A DNA stretch of 64,000 nt from JAKIWV01 sp963773945. GTDB lineage: Archaea; Thermoplasmatota; Thermoplasmata; Lutacidiplasmatales; UBA184. Position numbers and translations under genes: made by a program. The stretch covers positions 310,001 through 374,000 of the forward strand of contig CAVZDD010000005.1 of the NCBI GenBank assembly GCA_963773945.1. The letters are read 5' to 3'. Under the pieces are notes generated by a model that made no database searches, was not told where the DNA came from, and worked only from the letters and a program-made list of their open reading frames with translations. The stretch's first letter is position 1. Each line of letters begins with the position of its first letter. Of the stretch, positions 1 to 9,626 are shown one piece after another.

Positions 1-2
1 GC

Positions 3-611
3 TTCCTCGTCGAGATGAGTGAAGTCGCCGAGATTCTCCGGGAGGCCGACGACCGGAGTTTGGTCTTGCTCGATGAGGTCGGGCGCGGGACCAGCACCTT
101 TGATGGGTTGGCCCTCGCGTGGGCCACCCTTCAGTACCTGCATGACCGGATCCGCTGCCGCACCATCGTGGCGACGCACTTCCATCAGCTGACCGGACTC
201 GTCGACGGACTCTCGGCGGCCCGGAACGCCCACCTGGCCGTCACCGAGCACGAGCATGAGATCGTCTTTTTGCGGACCCTCGTGCCCGGAAGTACGGACC
301 GGAGCCTCGGCCTCCACGTGGCTCGAGTGGCGGGGGTTCCACCGGAAGTACTGGCGGAGTCGGAACGTCTCCTGAAGCATCTCGAATCGGAGGGGCTTGC
401 GCTCCCCGGTCCCCGCAGCTCGACGAAGGCGCGACCCTCTCGCTACACCCAAGCGATTCTTCTACCGGCGCCGACGGCCCCCGATTCGGAGTTCGAGCGA
501 GCGCTGAGTGCGTTGGACCTCAACTCGATGAGCCCGCTCGAGGCCCATCGCTGGCTCGTGGAGTGGCGACGTCGCCTCGAGACGCGGTCGGGGCGTGAGG
601 CCCCGCTGTGA
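3..611 (+). CDS. mutS: DNA mismatch repair protein MutS, C-terminal part
   Basis: The gene enters from the left edge, so only about the last 200 residues are visible. MutS is the mismatch-recognition ATPase. The visible part begins just before VEMSEVAEIL, which is a standard MutS stretch. It contains the Walker B/signature region LVLLDEVGRGTSTFDGLALA and the ATHFHQL switch histidine motif. The mismatch-binding and lever domains lie outside the window. The tail after residue 150 is short and low-complexity. The stop overlaps the mutL start by 4 bases (GTGA), so the pair is almost certainly co-transcribed and translationally coupled. Reading frame starts at base 3 of the window. Confidence 0.95.
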   Translation, partial: FLVEMSEVAEILREADDRSLVLLDEVGRGTSTFDGLALAWATLQYLHDRIRCRTIVATHFHQLTGLVDGLSAARNAHLAVTEHEHEIVFLRTLVPGSTDRSLGLHVARVAGVPPEVLAESERLLKHLESEGLALPGPRSSTKARPSRYTQAILLPAPTAPDSEFERALSALDLNSMSPLEAHRWLVEWRRRLETRSGREAPL

Positions 612-2374
612 AGTCGCCCGCCCCGCAGCGGTCTCCCATCCGCCTCCTTCCGCCCGAGGCGATCGAGAAGATCGCCGCCGGTGAGGTGGTCGAAGGACCG
701 GCCTCCGTTGTGAAGGAGCTCGTCGAGAACGCGATCGATGCCGGCGCGACCGAGGTAGACATTCGGCTCGAAGGCGGCGGACTGGAACGCATCGTCGTGT
801 CGGATGACGGTGCCGGGATCCTTTCCGAGGAGCTCGCGTTGGCCGTCGAACGTCATGCCACGAGCAAGCTGACCGGAAGTCCGGACCTGGCCCGGGTCAC
901 GAGCCTCGGTTTCCGGGGCGAGGCTCTGGCGGCGGTCGCCCAGGTGTCCCGTCTGCGGATCGTCTCTCGGACGCCGGGCGCGGCCAGCGCGCACGGCATC
1001 ACAGTCGAAGGGGGCAAACCGGGTCCGGTGTTCGAGGTCGCCCGGTCGGTGGGTACCACCGTTGACGTTCGGGACCTTTTCTTCAATACGCCGGCGCGGC
1101 GGAAGTTTCTGCACGCCCCGGCGTCCGAGCAGGTGGACGCCCTGGCCACGATCGAACGCCTCTATCTCGCCCACCCGACCGTTGCCGTCACTGTGTCCGC
1201 GGGGGAGCAGGAGGTCGCCCAGTACCCTCGCGCCTCCAACCTCGAAGAGGCGGCCAGCTGGGTGTTCGGTTCGGAGTTCGTCTCGTCCCATTTCACGATC
1301 CGTTCCGCCCGGGACGGTTCGGTACAATTCTCCGGCACGTTCGCCCGACCCACCGTTTCGAGAGGGACCTCCGTGGCCGTTCAGGTATCGGTGAATGGAC
1401 GGGCGATCATCTCCCGTCCGCTAAGCCAGGCCATCCGGGCGGCGTACCAGGACTACCTGCCCCGCACTCGGTTCCCGGTCGGCGCGATCCAGCTTCTGCT
1501 CGACCCCGCACGAATCGACGTGAACGTGCACCCCACGAAACGGGAGATTCGCATCCAGGGAGAACGCGACGTGGCCGACGCGATCCGCCGGGCCATCCGG
1601 ACCGCCCTGGTGGGCGGTCCTCAGGTGGCCGACCTGGCGAGTTCGAACTCTGGGCCGCGCAGCGGAGCCAACCCGGCGAAAGCGGGTGGCGTATCGAAGC
1701 CGGCGTCCGTCGCGGTGGCCTCCGAAAGCCCCCTCTCGAAACAGACCCGTTTGGACGTGCCGGGGGCTGCCCATCGGGTATCGGGAACCCCCCGCCACCC
1801 CGCCCTCGCCCTACTGGGGTCCATTTTCCGGCTCTATTGGGTCGCGGAGTCGGATGGGGACCTCGTGCTGATCGACCAACACGCGGCGAGCGAACGGATA
1901 CTCTATGACGAGCTTCGTGCCGCCGGCCGCCTCGGCCGACAGGAGCTCATGGAACCGGTGCGGGTGACCCTCACCCCCCGCCAGCGGTCGGCGCTGGCCG
2001 GAAACGAGGAAACCCTCCGGGCGTCCGGATTCACGGTGGAGGCCTTCGGGGGGGACCAGTTCCGAATTCGGAGCGTTCCCTCGTACCGCGGTCGTCGCGC
2101 CGAAGCGGCATCGCTCCCTTCGCTCCTCGACGAGCTCGCCGACGGGGGTCGCCCGACCGTACCCGAGGGTCTCGCGGAACGCGTCGCCGCGTCCGTCGCT
2201 TGCCACGCCGCGGTCCGCGCCGGGGACGAGGTCAGCGCCGAAGAGATCGGTCGGATTCTCGAAGCGTTGTACCGGACCGACACGCCGGCCTACGCCTGTC
2301 CGCACGGACGACCGGTGCTGGTCCGGCTCTCGCGCAGCCGACTCGATGGCTGGTTCCTGCGCCGGGCCCCCTAA
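608..2374 (+). CDS. mutL: DNA mismatch repair protein MutL
   Basis: MutL is the GHKL ATPase that couples mismatch recognition by MutS to strand incision. The 588 residues hold the N-terminal ATPase motifs ENAIDAGA (Mg/ATP), DDGAGI, HATSKL and GFRGEAL, the NTPARRKFL segment, then a linker (about 330-390) and the C-terminal dimerisation domain. That domain carries the endonuclease-type signature DQHAASERILYDE, plus ACHAAVRAGDE-like, CPHGRP and FLRR segments. So the protein probably nicks DNA itself rather than relying on MutH; one acidic position of the classical motif is D instead of E. Start is GTG at 608, overlapping the mutS stop. It ends convergently on the glycosyltransferase gene, sharing 4 bases. 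Confidence 0.96.
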   Translation: MKSPAPQRSPIRLLPPEAIEKIAAGEVVEGPASVVKELVENAIDAGATEVDIRLEGGGLERIVVSDDGAGILSEELALAVERHATSKLTGSPDLARVTSLGFRGEALAAVAQVSRLRIVSRTPGAASAHGITVEGGKPGPVFEVARSVGTTVDVRDLFFNTPARRKFLHAPASEQVDALATIERLYLAHPTVAVTVSAGEQEVAQYPRASNLEEAASWVFGSEFVSSHFTIRSARDGSVQFSGTFARPTVSRGTSVAVQVSVNGRAIISRPLSQAIRAAYQDYLPRTRFPVGAIQLLLDPARIDVNVHPTKREIRIQGERDVADAIRRAIRTALVGGPQVADLASSNSGPRSGANPAKAGGVSKPASVAVASESPLSKQTRLDVPGAAHRVSGTPRHPALALLGSIFRLYWVAESDGDLVLIDQHAASERILYDELRAAGRLGRQELMEPVRVTLTPRQRSALAGNEETLRASGFTVEAFGGDQFRIRSVPSYRGRRAEAASLPSLLDELADGGRPTVPEGLAERVAASVACHAAVRAGDEVSAEEIGRILEALYRTDTPAYACPHGRPVLVRLSRSRLDGWFLRRAP

Positions 2375-3519
2375 CCAGGTACCCGGCTAGTCAGTGCCCG
2401 CTCGAACGTCGCGGCGTTCCGGGCTCCGGTGAATTGATCGGCGTACAGCCGACCGGCCTCGCCGATCCGTCGGCGCAACACCGGGTCGGCAAACAGCTCG
2501 GCAAACTCGGCTGCGTAGTCGCCAGGGTCGTCCGAGGCGACGGGTCGGAACTGATGCTTCGGGTCCGCGCCGTCGAGCACGACGCGCTGCGAGACGATCG
2601 CGGGCAGCCCGTACCGCATCGCCTCGGTGACGGCGTACGCCGGCCCCGCCTCGAGGGCCGGGAACAGGAACAGGTCCGCCGCTCGAAGGGCCCTCGCCTT
2701 GGTGTCGTCATCGCAGACCCCCAGCGGCAGCACGCCGGGGTCCTGCTTAGGAGAGCTGCCGACGACCAGGAAGCGGGCCCCGGGGAAGAACACCCGGGAT
2801 CGTCGGAACGCCTCGAGGGCGATCGTCAACCCTTGAGCGTCGGGTCGATGGCCGGCAAAGGCGGCGACCGGAACATCCTGGGGAATACGGAGCGCAAGCC
2901 GGGCCTTCTCCCGCGGTTCAGAGGTGTCGGGGTCGCGGATCGTGGGCGGGAGCACGCTCACGCGGCCCGAGGGGAGTTTGTGAATCTGCATCAGCCGGTC
3001 GCGAGTGGACACCGACCCCGCCATCACCGCTGCGGCGCGGCCGAGGGACTCGGTCTCCAGTCGGCGCAGCGTGCGCTGGTCGATCCATCCGCCGAGGCGG
3101 TCGACGAGACTCCGGCCGGCGCCGGTCGGTCCCGGTGTCGTTACGCGGTCCGACGGCACCGAATTCAGGTAGAGGGCCAGGGCCGGTCCCTTCCCCCGGG
3201 CCGGCGGCCGAATCGCGCCGACGCGTTCGTCGGTCCCAACCAGGATCTGCGCGTCCTCGGAGACACAGTCCGTGGCGGCTCGACCGACCTCGACCGCTTG
3301 CGGCACCGGGCGGCGCTTCGAGGTAACGACCGGAATCGGGACTCCTTCCACGCCCCGATACGGGGGGGGGACGGTGGGTGTGGGGGTGGCGAAGAGGATT
3401 CGGACCCGATGCCCGCGCGCGACGAGTCCCGCCCCGAGCTCCCAGAGTGAACGGTCGAGGCCGGTGGCGGTCGGGTCCGGAGGAGGGTTCCCGAGGACGT
3501 CGATCTTCCAGGGGGCCAC
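2371..3519 (-). CDS. Glycosyltransferase family 4
   Basis: A 382-residue GT-B fold glycosyltransferase that would transfer a sugar from a nucleotide or lipid donor to an unknown acceptor. The N-terminal domain starts with a GLDRSLWELGAGLVARGHRV segment typical of GT4 enzymes. The C-terminal donor domain shows the EX7E motif inside EAGPAYAVTEAMRYGLPAI and ends with the usual DPVLRRRIGEAGR helix. It lies 12 bases downstream of the AlkP-superfamily hydrolase gene on the same strand, so both probably act on the same glycan or envelope component. The substrate cannot be told from sequence. Confidence 0.88.
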   Translation of the reverse strand: MAPWKIDVLGNPPPDPTATGLDRSLWELGAGLVARGHRVRILFATPTPTVPPPYRGVEGVPIPVVTSKRRPVPQAVEVGRAATDCVSEDAQILVGTDERVGAIRPPARGKGPALALYLNSVPSDRVTTPGPTGAGRSLVDRLGGWIDQRTLRRLETESLGRAAAVMAGSVSTRDRLMQIHKLPSGRVSVLPPTIRDPDTSEPREKARLALRIPQDVPVAAFAGHRPDAQGLTIALEAFRRSRVFFPGARFLVVGSSPKQDPGVLPLGVCDDDTKARALRAADLFLFPALEAGPAYAVTEAMRYGLPAIVSQRVVLDGADPKHQFRPVASDDPGDYAAEFAELFADPVLRRRIGEAGRLYADQFTGARNAATFERALTSRVPG

Positions 3520-3531
3520 CCGACGTGCCCC

Positions 3532-5055
3532 CTACGCCGTCGACGTTCCGAGCCAGGAACCGAACGAGCGGCCGGCCATCGCCGGCGAGAGCGGGAGGCC
3601 CATCCCCTCGAGCACGGTGGGGGCCACGTCCAGGAGGGAGAAGGGGCCGACCTTGGCTCCGTGGGCCGAACCATTCCCGGCGGCGATGAGGATTCCGTCC
3701 ATCCGATGGACCCCGGAGCCATAGAAAAAGCCCGGTCGATGGGCGAGGAGCGGGTCGGGGTAGCTGAAGTCCATGCGCAGGTCCGTTTCCATCCCGTTCA
3801 CCCGGAGAAGCAGGCCGGGTGCGGAGCCGGCGTGGACTTCCCGATAGATCTCGCGCGGTTCCAGGACCTCGATCCGGGCCGCCTTGTAGGCCTCGAGCCG
3901 ACGACGGATCTCTGTCAGGACCTCCTGGCGTTGTTCCGGGCTGCGGTCTTTTCGGTAGGGGTTGAGATAGATGCCCTCCGGTACCGGGAAGGAGAACGCC
4001 TCGGTATGCTCCCAGTCGATCTTGGGGGCCATGGCCTCGAACGTCGCATCGCCTCCGATCCATCGGTCGACGTGCCGGTCCCCCTCCCCATTGCGGAGTC
4101 GGTCGGCGACCGCCCCGACGAAGCGACGGGCCAGCCCGAAATGTTCGGAGGCCAGGAGCGCACGCGAGAGGAGCTTCCGGCGTACCGGCTCGGCGCCCGG
4201 CTGGAGCCGGAGGAATCCCTCCTCGAGCAGCCAGCGATTCGTGAAGAACTCCGCGCCCGCCGGGCCATGCCCGTGGTCGGAGATGACGAGGGTGACGGCC
4301 GGTTCGCCTTGGGCGCGGAACGCCTTGTCGATCCGGGCGCATGCCGTGTCCACAGCACGCCAGAACGTCCGCAGATCGGGGGGCATATGCGCCGGTCCGC
4401 CGGCGCATTCGACCCAGTGTTGATGCTCCACGCGGTCGGTCTCGCGGAGCAGCACGAACAGGAAGTCCGGGCGGAAAGCATCCTGGAGGAACTCCGCCGC
4501 CGCCGCGCGTTGGAGGACCCCTGCCGTCGCGAGCGCCAGCCACTCGTGCCGCTCCGTTTCGTGATAGGGTGGAAGTTCCGCGACGAGCGGTTCGCCGAGT
4601 CCTTGCTCGAGCCGGGTCCGCACGTCGGCGGGATACGTCGAAGGATTCTCCCCGAACATGCCGGGAATCAGGTAACCGTTGATCGGGTACCCCGCTCGCA
4701 CGGGGAAATTAAGGACGCCCACCCGATGGCCCTGTCGCGAGAGCTTGTCCCAGAGCGCCTCGGCGGGGCGGTACCCCTGGACGAGTCGGCTCTTCCCCGG
4801 GCCGCCGTTCGGTTCGGTAAAGCCGAAGATCCCCAGCGTGCCCGGGTCGAGCCCGGTGGCGAAGCTGTACCAGGCCGGGATCGTCTTGGAAGGATAGACG
4901 GATATCAGCGGGGCGGAGACCCCGCGTTCCGTCAGGGAGCGCAAGAACGGCAGCTCGCCCGCCTCCATGAGCGGGTTCAGGAGCTGGAAGGTGCCCCCGT
5001 CGAGCCCCAGCACCAAGAATCGATGACTTGCGGCCGTTCTCTCTCCCCTCTTCAA
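3532..5055 (-). CDS. Alkaline phosphatase superfamily (type I phosphodiesterase/nucleotide pyrophosphatase-like) protein
   Basis: Predicted metal-dependent phosphodiesterase or pyrophosphatase. The core starts at LVLGLDGGTF (metal-binding Asp), followed by the nucleophile region YPSKTIPAWYSFATG (Thr) and later VISDHGHG with two metal ligands, the standard order for the AlkP/NPP family. The frame stays open far upstream, but the preceding residues are unlike protein. No ATG is available, so the start is a non-ATG codon: TTG at 5055 fits a TATA-like box at 5095-5104, while TTG at 5016 would begin immediately before the domain. Length is about 507 residues. It is followed after 12 bases by the GT4 gene. 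Confidence 0.82.
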   Translation of the reverse strand: MKRGERTAASHRFLVLGLDGGTFQLLNPLMEAGELPFLRSLTERGVSAPLISVYPSKTIPAWYSFATGLDPGTLGIFGFTEPNGGPGKSRLVQGYRPAEALWDKLSRQGHRVGVLNFPVRAGYPINGYLIPGMFGENPSTYPADVRTRLEQGLGEPLVAELPPYHETERHEWLALATAGVLQRAAAAEFLQDAFRPDFLFVLLRETDRVEHQHWVECAGGPAHMPPDLRTFWRAVDTACARIDKAFRAQGEPAVTLVISDHGHGPAGAEFFTNRWLLEEGFLRLQPGAEPVRRKLLSRALLASEHFGLARRFVGAVADRLRNGEGDRHVDRWIGGDATFEAMAPKIDWEHTEAFSFPVPEGIYLNPYRKDRSPEQRQEVLTEIRRRLEAYKAARIEVLEPREIYREVHAGSAPGLLLRVNGMETDLRMDFSYPDPLLAHRPGFFYGSGVHRMDGILIAAGNGSAHGAKVGPFSLLDVAPTVLEGMGLPLSPAMAGRSFGSWLGTSTA

Positions 5056-5094
5056 CGCAGGTGAACGGTTGATGGAGAAAGAGAGTTGGGACCC

Positions 5095-5104
5095 CTTCTT
5101 AAAG
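5095..5104 (-). promoter_or_regulatory. TATA box for the 5055 gene
   Basis: On the minus strand the sequence reads CTTTAAGAAG within a GC-rich surround. Transcription would start near 5073, giving a leader of about 18 bases to the TTG at 5055. It lies in the 95-base gap after the fttA stop. Confidence 0.45.
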
Positions 5105-5150
5105 CCGTGTACACGCCGGCCCCGCAAGATTGGGACAGAGGGGGTAGCGC

Positions 5151-7054
5151 CTAGACGAGCCGAATGGCGTCGAGGTTGAACGGCACTCGGCTCTCCAGAT
5201 TGAACCGTTTGTGAAGGCTCGACGCGAGGTCGAGGGTCTTCGACTCTTCCCCGTGGTTCAGGATGATCCTTTGCGGCCGGGGGTCGAGGCTGGCGACGTA
5301 GTTCATGAGCTGGACGCGGTCCGAGTGGCCCGAGAAACCCTCGATCGTGGCGACCTCCAGTCGCACCGGCGTGTTGTACTGACGCCCGTTGTCGAAGAGC
5401 TGGGCCTCGTTCATCCCGCGTTGCAGCCGACGGCCAAAGGTTCCGTCCGCTTGGTACCCCACGAAGACGATGCCGTGTTTCTCGTCGGCCGCCCAGGCCC
5501 GGAAGTACTCCATGACGGGCCCGCCGCTCATCATGCCCGAGGTGGCGAGGACGATGCACGAGTCCTTCTCGTCGAGAATCCCCATCCGCATCTGGGAGGA
5601 GTCGACCCGGTGGAAAATGTCCGAAAGGAACGGATTGTCTCCCTGTTGGAAGATCTGGGTCCGCAGCTGGCTGTTCAGGAACTCGGGATAGGCGGTGTGA
5701 ATCGCCGTCGCCTCGAAGATCATTCCATCGAGGTAGACCGGCACGCGGGGGATCTTTCCCTCGCGCATCCGTTCCTCGAGGACGAGCATGACCTCCTGGG
5801 AACGGCCCACGGCGAAGACCGGAACGATTAGTTTCCCGCGCCGGTCCAGGACCTTGCTCACGAACCCGGCAAACTCGTCGGAGGCCTGCTGCCGACTGGG
5901 TTGAATGTCGCGATAGCCACCGTACGTCGACTCGAGCACGAGCGTTTCGAGCCGGGGAACCGGTTGACGGCGGGATTGAACAGCCAACTTCGCTCGAACT
6001 TGATGTCGCCCGAGTACGCGAGATTGTGGTCCCCGTCGCCGATGTGGAAGTGGCAGATCGAAGAGCCGAGGATGTGCCCCGCGTTGTGGAGGGTGAGCCG
6101 GAGGTCCGGCGTGATGTCGGTCGTCTCCCCCCAACGCAGCGGGATCGTGCGCCAGACCATGTCGCGGACGTGGGAGGAATCGTAGATCTTCTGGCGGGCT
6201 TCCTGGCTCGTGACCTTGATCGCGTCGAGGAGCATCAGGGTCATCATGTCCCGCGATGGGGCCGTCGTGTAGATCGGGCCCTGGTACCCGTACTTGAGAA
6301 GGACCGGGACGAGCCCACAGTGGTCGAGGTGAGAATGGGTGATGACCACGGCGTCGAGCGAGTCGAGGGGCAGGAGTTCCGGCGCGCTGAGGAACGGTGC
6401 CCGGTCCGAGCCGGGGTCGATGCCGCAGTCGATGAGCACCTTCGAGTTCTGGGTCGACAGCAGCGAGGCGCTGCGGCCCACCTCTCGGTAGCCTCCGAGC
6501 GAACTGCTCCGGGCCCAGATCTTCTCATCGAGTCGGTCCCGCGCGATGCGGGTCCCGACCTTCTTGAGGAACGTGCGACGCTGGTCGAAGTGGTTCCGCA
6601 AGTGGACGCGGACCTCCTCGACGGTCTTCGAAGGAATGGGAGGCGTCCGGACGACGGTCGGCACCCAGCCGATCTTCCGCTTGAGCTCGGTGAGGACCGA
6701 CCCTTGGCGTCCGATCGCGGCGCCCGGGTTAGCCGCCTCGACCGTGACTTCGCCGGTTTCAGGCTCGAAAAAGAGCGCCGTGATCTCGGCTTCGGGCGGG
6801 ATCAGTTCGCGTATCGCCGCTTCGGCCTCTTTCGGGTCGACGAGGGAGGCCGGGTCGGAACGGACCAGCACCCGACGGCGCAGCCGTTGCGCCACCTGGC
6901 GGAGCAATTCGCCGCCGGAAAGGAACGCGTCGAGTTGCTTCGTGTACAGCACGATGTGCGGTCCCTCGAGCTCGATGTCGGTGACCTCGATATTCTCGGG
7001 GAGCACTTCGTGTAGCACTTCTTTCGTTTGCTGTAGTAGACTATCGATACTCAT
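5151..7054 (-). CDS. fttA: aCPSF1/FttA: KH-MBL-beta-CASP ribonuclease, transcription termination factor (frameshifted)
   Basis: FttA (aCPSF1) is the archaeal CPSF73 homologue that cleaves nascent RNA and terminates transcription. The N-terminal 150 residues hold two KH-like domains (AIGRQGSVLTELKRKIGW). The metallo-beta-lactamase part follows with THSHLDHCGLVP near residue 240, HNAGHILGS and YSGDIKFE, then the beta-CASP domain with GFSGHSDR and ILNHGEE. The coding sequence changes frame near 5953-5958: FNPAVNRFP is in one frame and RLETLVLESTYGG in the next. Adding one base to the four-base G run (plus strand) restores a 634-residue protein, the normal family length. I treat this as one gene with a probable sequence error. 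Start is ATG at 7054. Confidence 0.93.
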
Positions 7055-7124
7055 ACGATGACGGAAATGGTTGGTCGAAAGGGGTTCGCCGGCCCCCGGG
7101 GTCCCCGGAGGATCCCGTTCGTCG

Positions 7125-7796
7125 CTAGGGCAGGACCGGTGGCAGTGGAATCTTGAGCGCCTTCAGGCGTTTATTGATTTCGTCCTCGGAGAACTCGCGG
7201 TACTCCTTGGAATTGATCGTGTGGATGAGGTATCCATCGCCGGACGCGGAATCCCGCTTCATCGCCACCGTGAGCCCGCGCAGGGCGAGATCGACGCCGT
7301 CCGAGACGCTCATATCGTGGGAATATCCCTCCTCGAGCACGCCGTAGACGAACGTAGAACCGCTGCCGACGGAGACGAACCGGTCCTCGATCGAGCCCCC
7401 TGCGGGGTCGACGGAAAAGACGTGGCCGCCCTTCGCATCAACGCCGCCCATCAGGAGCCAGGCGTAGTACGGGAACATCCGGTTCCCGCTCAAAATGTTG
7501 GAGAGCAGGGTGGCGGCTCCCTCGACGCTGAGGGGCGCGCTGCGCCGGAGCCGGTAAAGCGAAACTTCGGCTCGGAGGTACCGGACGAGGGTCTGGGCAT
7601 CGCCCACGAGACCCGCAATGGTGAGTCCGAGATTGTCATCGATCTTGAACACTTTCTGGGTCTGCTTGGCGGCGATCATCGTGCCGGCAGTGGCCCGGCG
7701 TTCGGTCCCGAGGACGACGCCGTCCTTGCAGACCATGGCGATCGTCGTGGTGCCCTTGAGGAGGTTCTCTGTATCGGCGATTTCAGTGTGTTGCAT
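7125..7796 (-). CDS. psmB: Proteasome subunit beta
   Basis: Catalytic subunit of the archaeal 20S proteasome. The ATG at 7796 gives a 223-residue precursor with a 15-residue propeptide ending in LLKG, cleaved to expose Thr at TTTIAMV. With that Thr as residue 1, Glu17 and Lys33 fall in the expected catalytic positions (LGTERRATAG and QTQK), and GSGSTFVYGVLE is the conserved late motif. An upstream extension of the frame has no protein-like character. A clear TATA box lies at 7846-7853. The alpha subunit is elsewhere, at 52839-53594. Confidence 0.96.
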   Translation of the reverse strand: MQHTEIADTENLLKGTTTIAMVCKDGVVLGTERRATAGTMIAAKQTQKVFKIDDNLGLTIAGLVGDAQTLVRYLRAEVSLYRLRRSAPLSVEGAATLLSNILSGNRMFPYYAWLLMGGVDAKGGHVFSVDPAGGSIEDRFVSVGSGSTFVYGVLEEGYSHDMSVSDGVDLALRGLTVAMKRDSASGDGYLIHTINSKEYREFSEDEINKRLKALKIPLPPVLP

Positions 7797-7845
7797 GGAG
7801 CCTTCCAGGAGTGTGGGAAAACTGGTCGAGGGGACCGAAGGTCGG

Positions 7846-7853
7846 TATATAAG
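7846..7853 (-). promoter_or_regulatory. TATA box of psmB
   Basis: The minus strand reads CTTATATA about 50 bases before the psmB ATG. It predicts a transcript start near 7825 and a leader of about 29 bases. Confidence 0.65.
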
Positions 7854-7952
7854 CGCTCGCGGGCGAGAAGTCCATCGCCCGCCGTAAAAGGACTTTCTCA
7901 TCGAAACTTGACGCAGTCGTGATAAGCTCACGGCCAGTCGCACCAGCCGTAA

Positions 7953-9626
7953 ATGTTGCAGCACGACATCGTAGTGGTCGGTGCCGGACTCGCTGGTCAG
8001 CGTGCGGCGCTAGCCGCGGCCAAGGCCGGACACGATGTGGCCCTCGTTTCGAAGCTGCATCCGCTCAGGTCCCACTCCGGCGCTGCGCAGGGCGGGATCA
8101 ACGCGGCAGTCGGCAAGGAGGATTCCGTCGAGACGCACATCTACGACACGGTCAAGGGGTCAGACTACCTCGGCGACCAGGATGCGATTGAATTCTTCTG
8201 TCAGCAGGCCGGCCCCACGGTCATCGAGATGGAGCACTTCGGCACCATCTTCAGCCGGAGCGATGACGGTTCACTGGCACGGCGGGCGTTCGGAGGTGCA
8301 GGTTTCCCCCGAACGATCTACGCGGCGGACCGCACCGGTCTGGCACTGCTCCAGGGAATCTACGAACATCTGGGAACCGAGAGGATCCGGGTCTACGACG
8401 AGTGGTACCTTCTCTCGATCATCATCCGGGATGGACAGGTGCAGGGCATCACCGCGTTCGACCGAAAAACCACGAAAATCGAGGGGATCGCCGCGAAGGC
8501 CGTGATCGTCGCGACCGGCCCATTCGGGCGGATGTACGGCCGGACGACAAACGCGCATAGCTGCACGGGGGACGGTGTCGCCATCGCGTACCGAGCCGGT
8601 GCGAATCTCAAGGATATGGAGTTCGTCCAATTCCATCCGACCGCGCTCCTCGAGTCGAGCATCTTGATCACGGAAGGCGCCCGCGGGGAAGGGGGGATCC
8701 TGAAAAATGCCCTCGGAGAGCGTTTCATGTCCCGCTATGCGCCACATGTCCTCGACTTAGCCTCGCGGGACGTCGTCTCGCGGGCGATCGTGACCGAGGT
8801 CAAGGAGGGTCGCGGTTTTCCGGGCGGTTTCGTCCATCTCGAATTGATGCACCTCGGAAAGGAAAAGATCGAGAGCCGGCTTCAGGAGATCTGCGACTTC
8901 TCACGGAGCTACGCGGGCGTGGATCCGGTGACGGATCCGATCCCCGTCTACCCGGCCCAGCACTACATGATGGGCGGGATCGGGACGAACATGAAGGGCG
9001 AGACGAACATTCCGGGGCTCTACGCCGCCGGCGAGGCCGCGTGCGTCTCCATCCATGGGGCGAACCGTCTCGGGGGGAACTCCCTGCTCGAAACGCTCGT
9101 GTTCGGAAAGCAGGCCGGCATCGCCGCGGCCGCCTACGTCTCCACCGCCCGCGAGACCTCGGTCCTCCCGGCCGATGTCGACAAGGAGACAGCTCGGTTC
9201 CGCGCATTGTGGGACCGGAAGGAGGGGGAGTCTCCCCGGGAGATTCGGAACGAGCTTCAACAGACGATGGACAAGCTCGTCGGAATCTACCGAACGCCCG
9301 AAGAACTCTACGAGGCCCTGCGCCAGGTCCGAGCGCTGCAAGAACGGTATCGGAATGTCCACGTCATCGACCAGGCGACGACCTACAACATCGACCTCAC
9401 CGATGCCCTCGAGGTCGGTCACCTGCTCGACCTGTCCGAGGTCATCATCGCGGGAGCGATCCCTCGTACGGAGAGTCGGGGAGCGCACACGCGAGTCGAC
9501 TTCCCGAAGCGGGACGACTTGAACTGGATGAGGCACACCATCGCCCATCGGACCCCCGGGGGCCCCGAGCTCTCCTATGCTCCGGTCGCGTACACCCACT
9601 GGGAGCCCAAGGAACGCGTGTACTGA
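7953..9626 (+). CDS. sdhA: Succinate dehydrogenase/fumarate reductase flavoprotein subunit
   Basis: The FAD-containing subunit that oxidises succinate to fumarate (557 residues). The N-terminal dinucleotide fold GAGLAGQRAALAAAKAG is followed by the flavinylation histidine near residue 41 (LRSHSGAAQGGINAA). VQFHPTAL and GEAACVSIHGANRLGGNSLL are the later conserved substrate and FAD segments. It ends in the standard C-terminal domain. It is the first gene of sdhA-sdhB-CCG and overlaps sdhB by one base (TGATG). It is transcribed divergently from psmB across a 156-base gap. Confidence 0.96.
   Translation: MLQHDIVVVGAGLAGQRAALAAAKAGHDVALVSKLHPLRSHSGAAQGGINAAVGKEDSVETHIYDTVKGSDYLGDQDAIEFFCQQAGPTVIEMEHFGTIFSRSDDGSLARRAFGGAGFPRTIYAADRTGLALLQGIYEHLGTERIRVYDEWYLLSIIIRDGQVQGITAFDRKTTKIEGIAAKAVIVATGPFGRMYGRTTNAHSCTGDGVAIAYRAGANLKDMEFVQFHPTALLESSILITEGARGEGGILKNALGERFMSRYAPHVLDLASRDVVSRAIVTEVKEGRGFPGGFVHLELMHLGKEKIESRLQEICDFSRSYAGVDPVTDPIPVYPAQHYMMGGIGTNMKGETNIPGLYAAGEAACVSIHGANRLGGNSLLETLVFGKQAGIAAAAYVSTARETSVLPADVDKETARFRALWDRKEGESPREIRNELQQTMDKLVGIYRTPEELYEALRQVRALQERYRNVHVIDQATTYNIDLTDALEVGHLLDLSEVIIAGAIPRTESRGAHTRVDFPKRDDLNWMRHTIAHRTPGGPELSYAPVAYTHWEPKERVY

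Noticed and set aside
2200..3450. A 416-codon plus-strand frame over the end of mutL and the GT4 gene
   Set aside because: The minus strand encodes a recognisable glycosyltransferase; the plus-strand translation is Arg/Gly-rich without domains.
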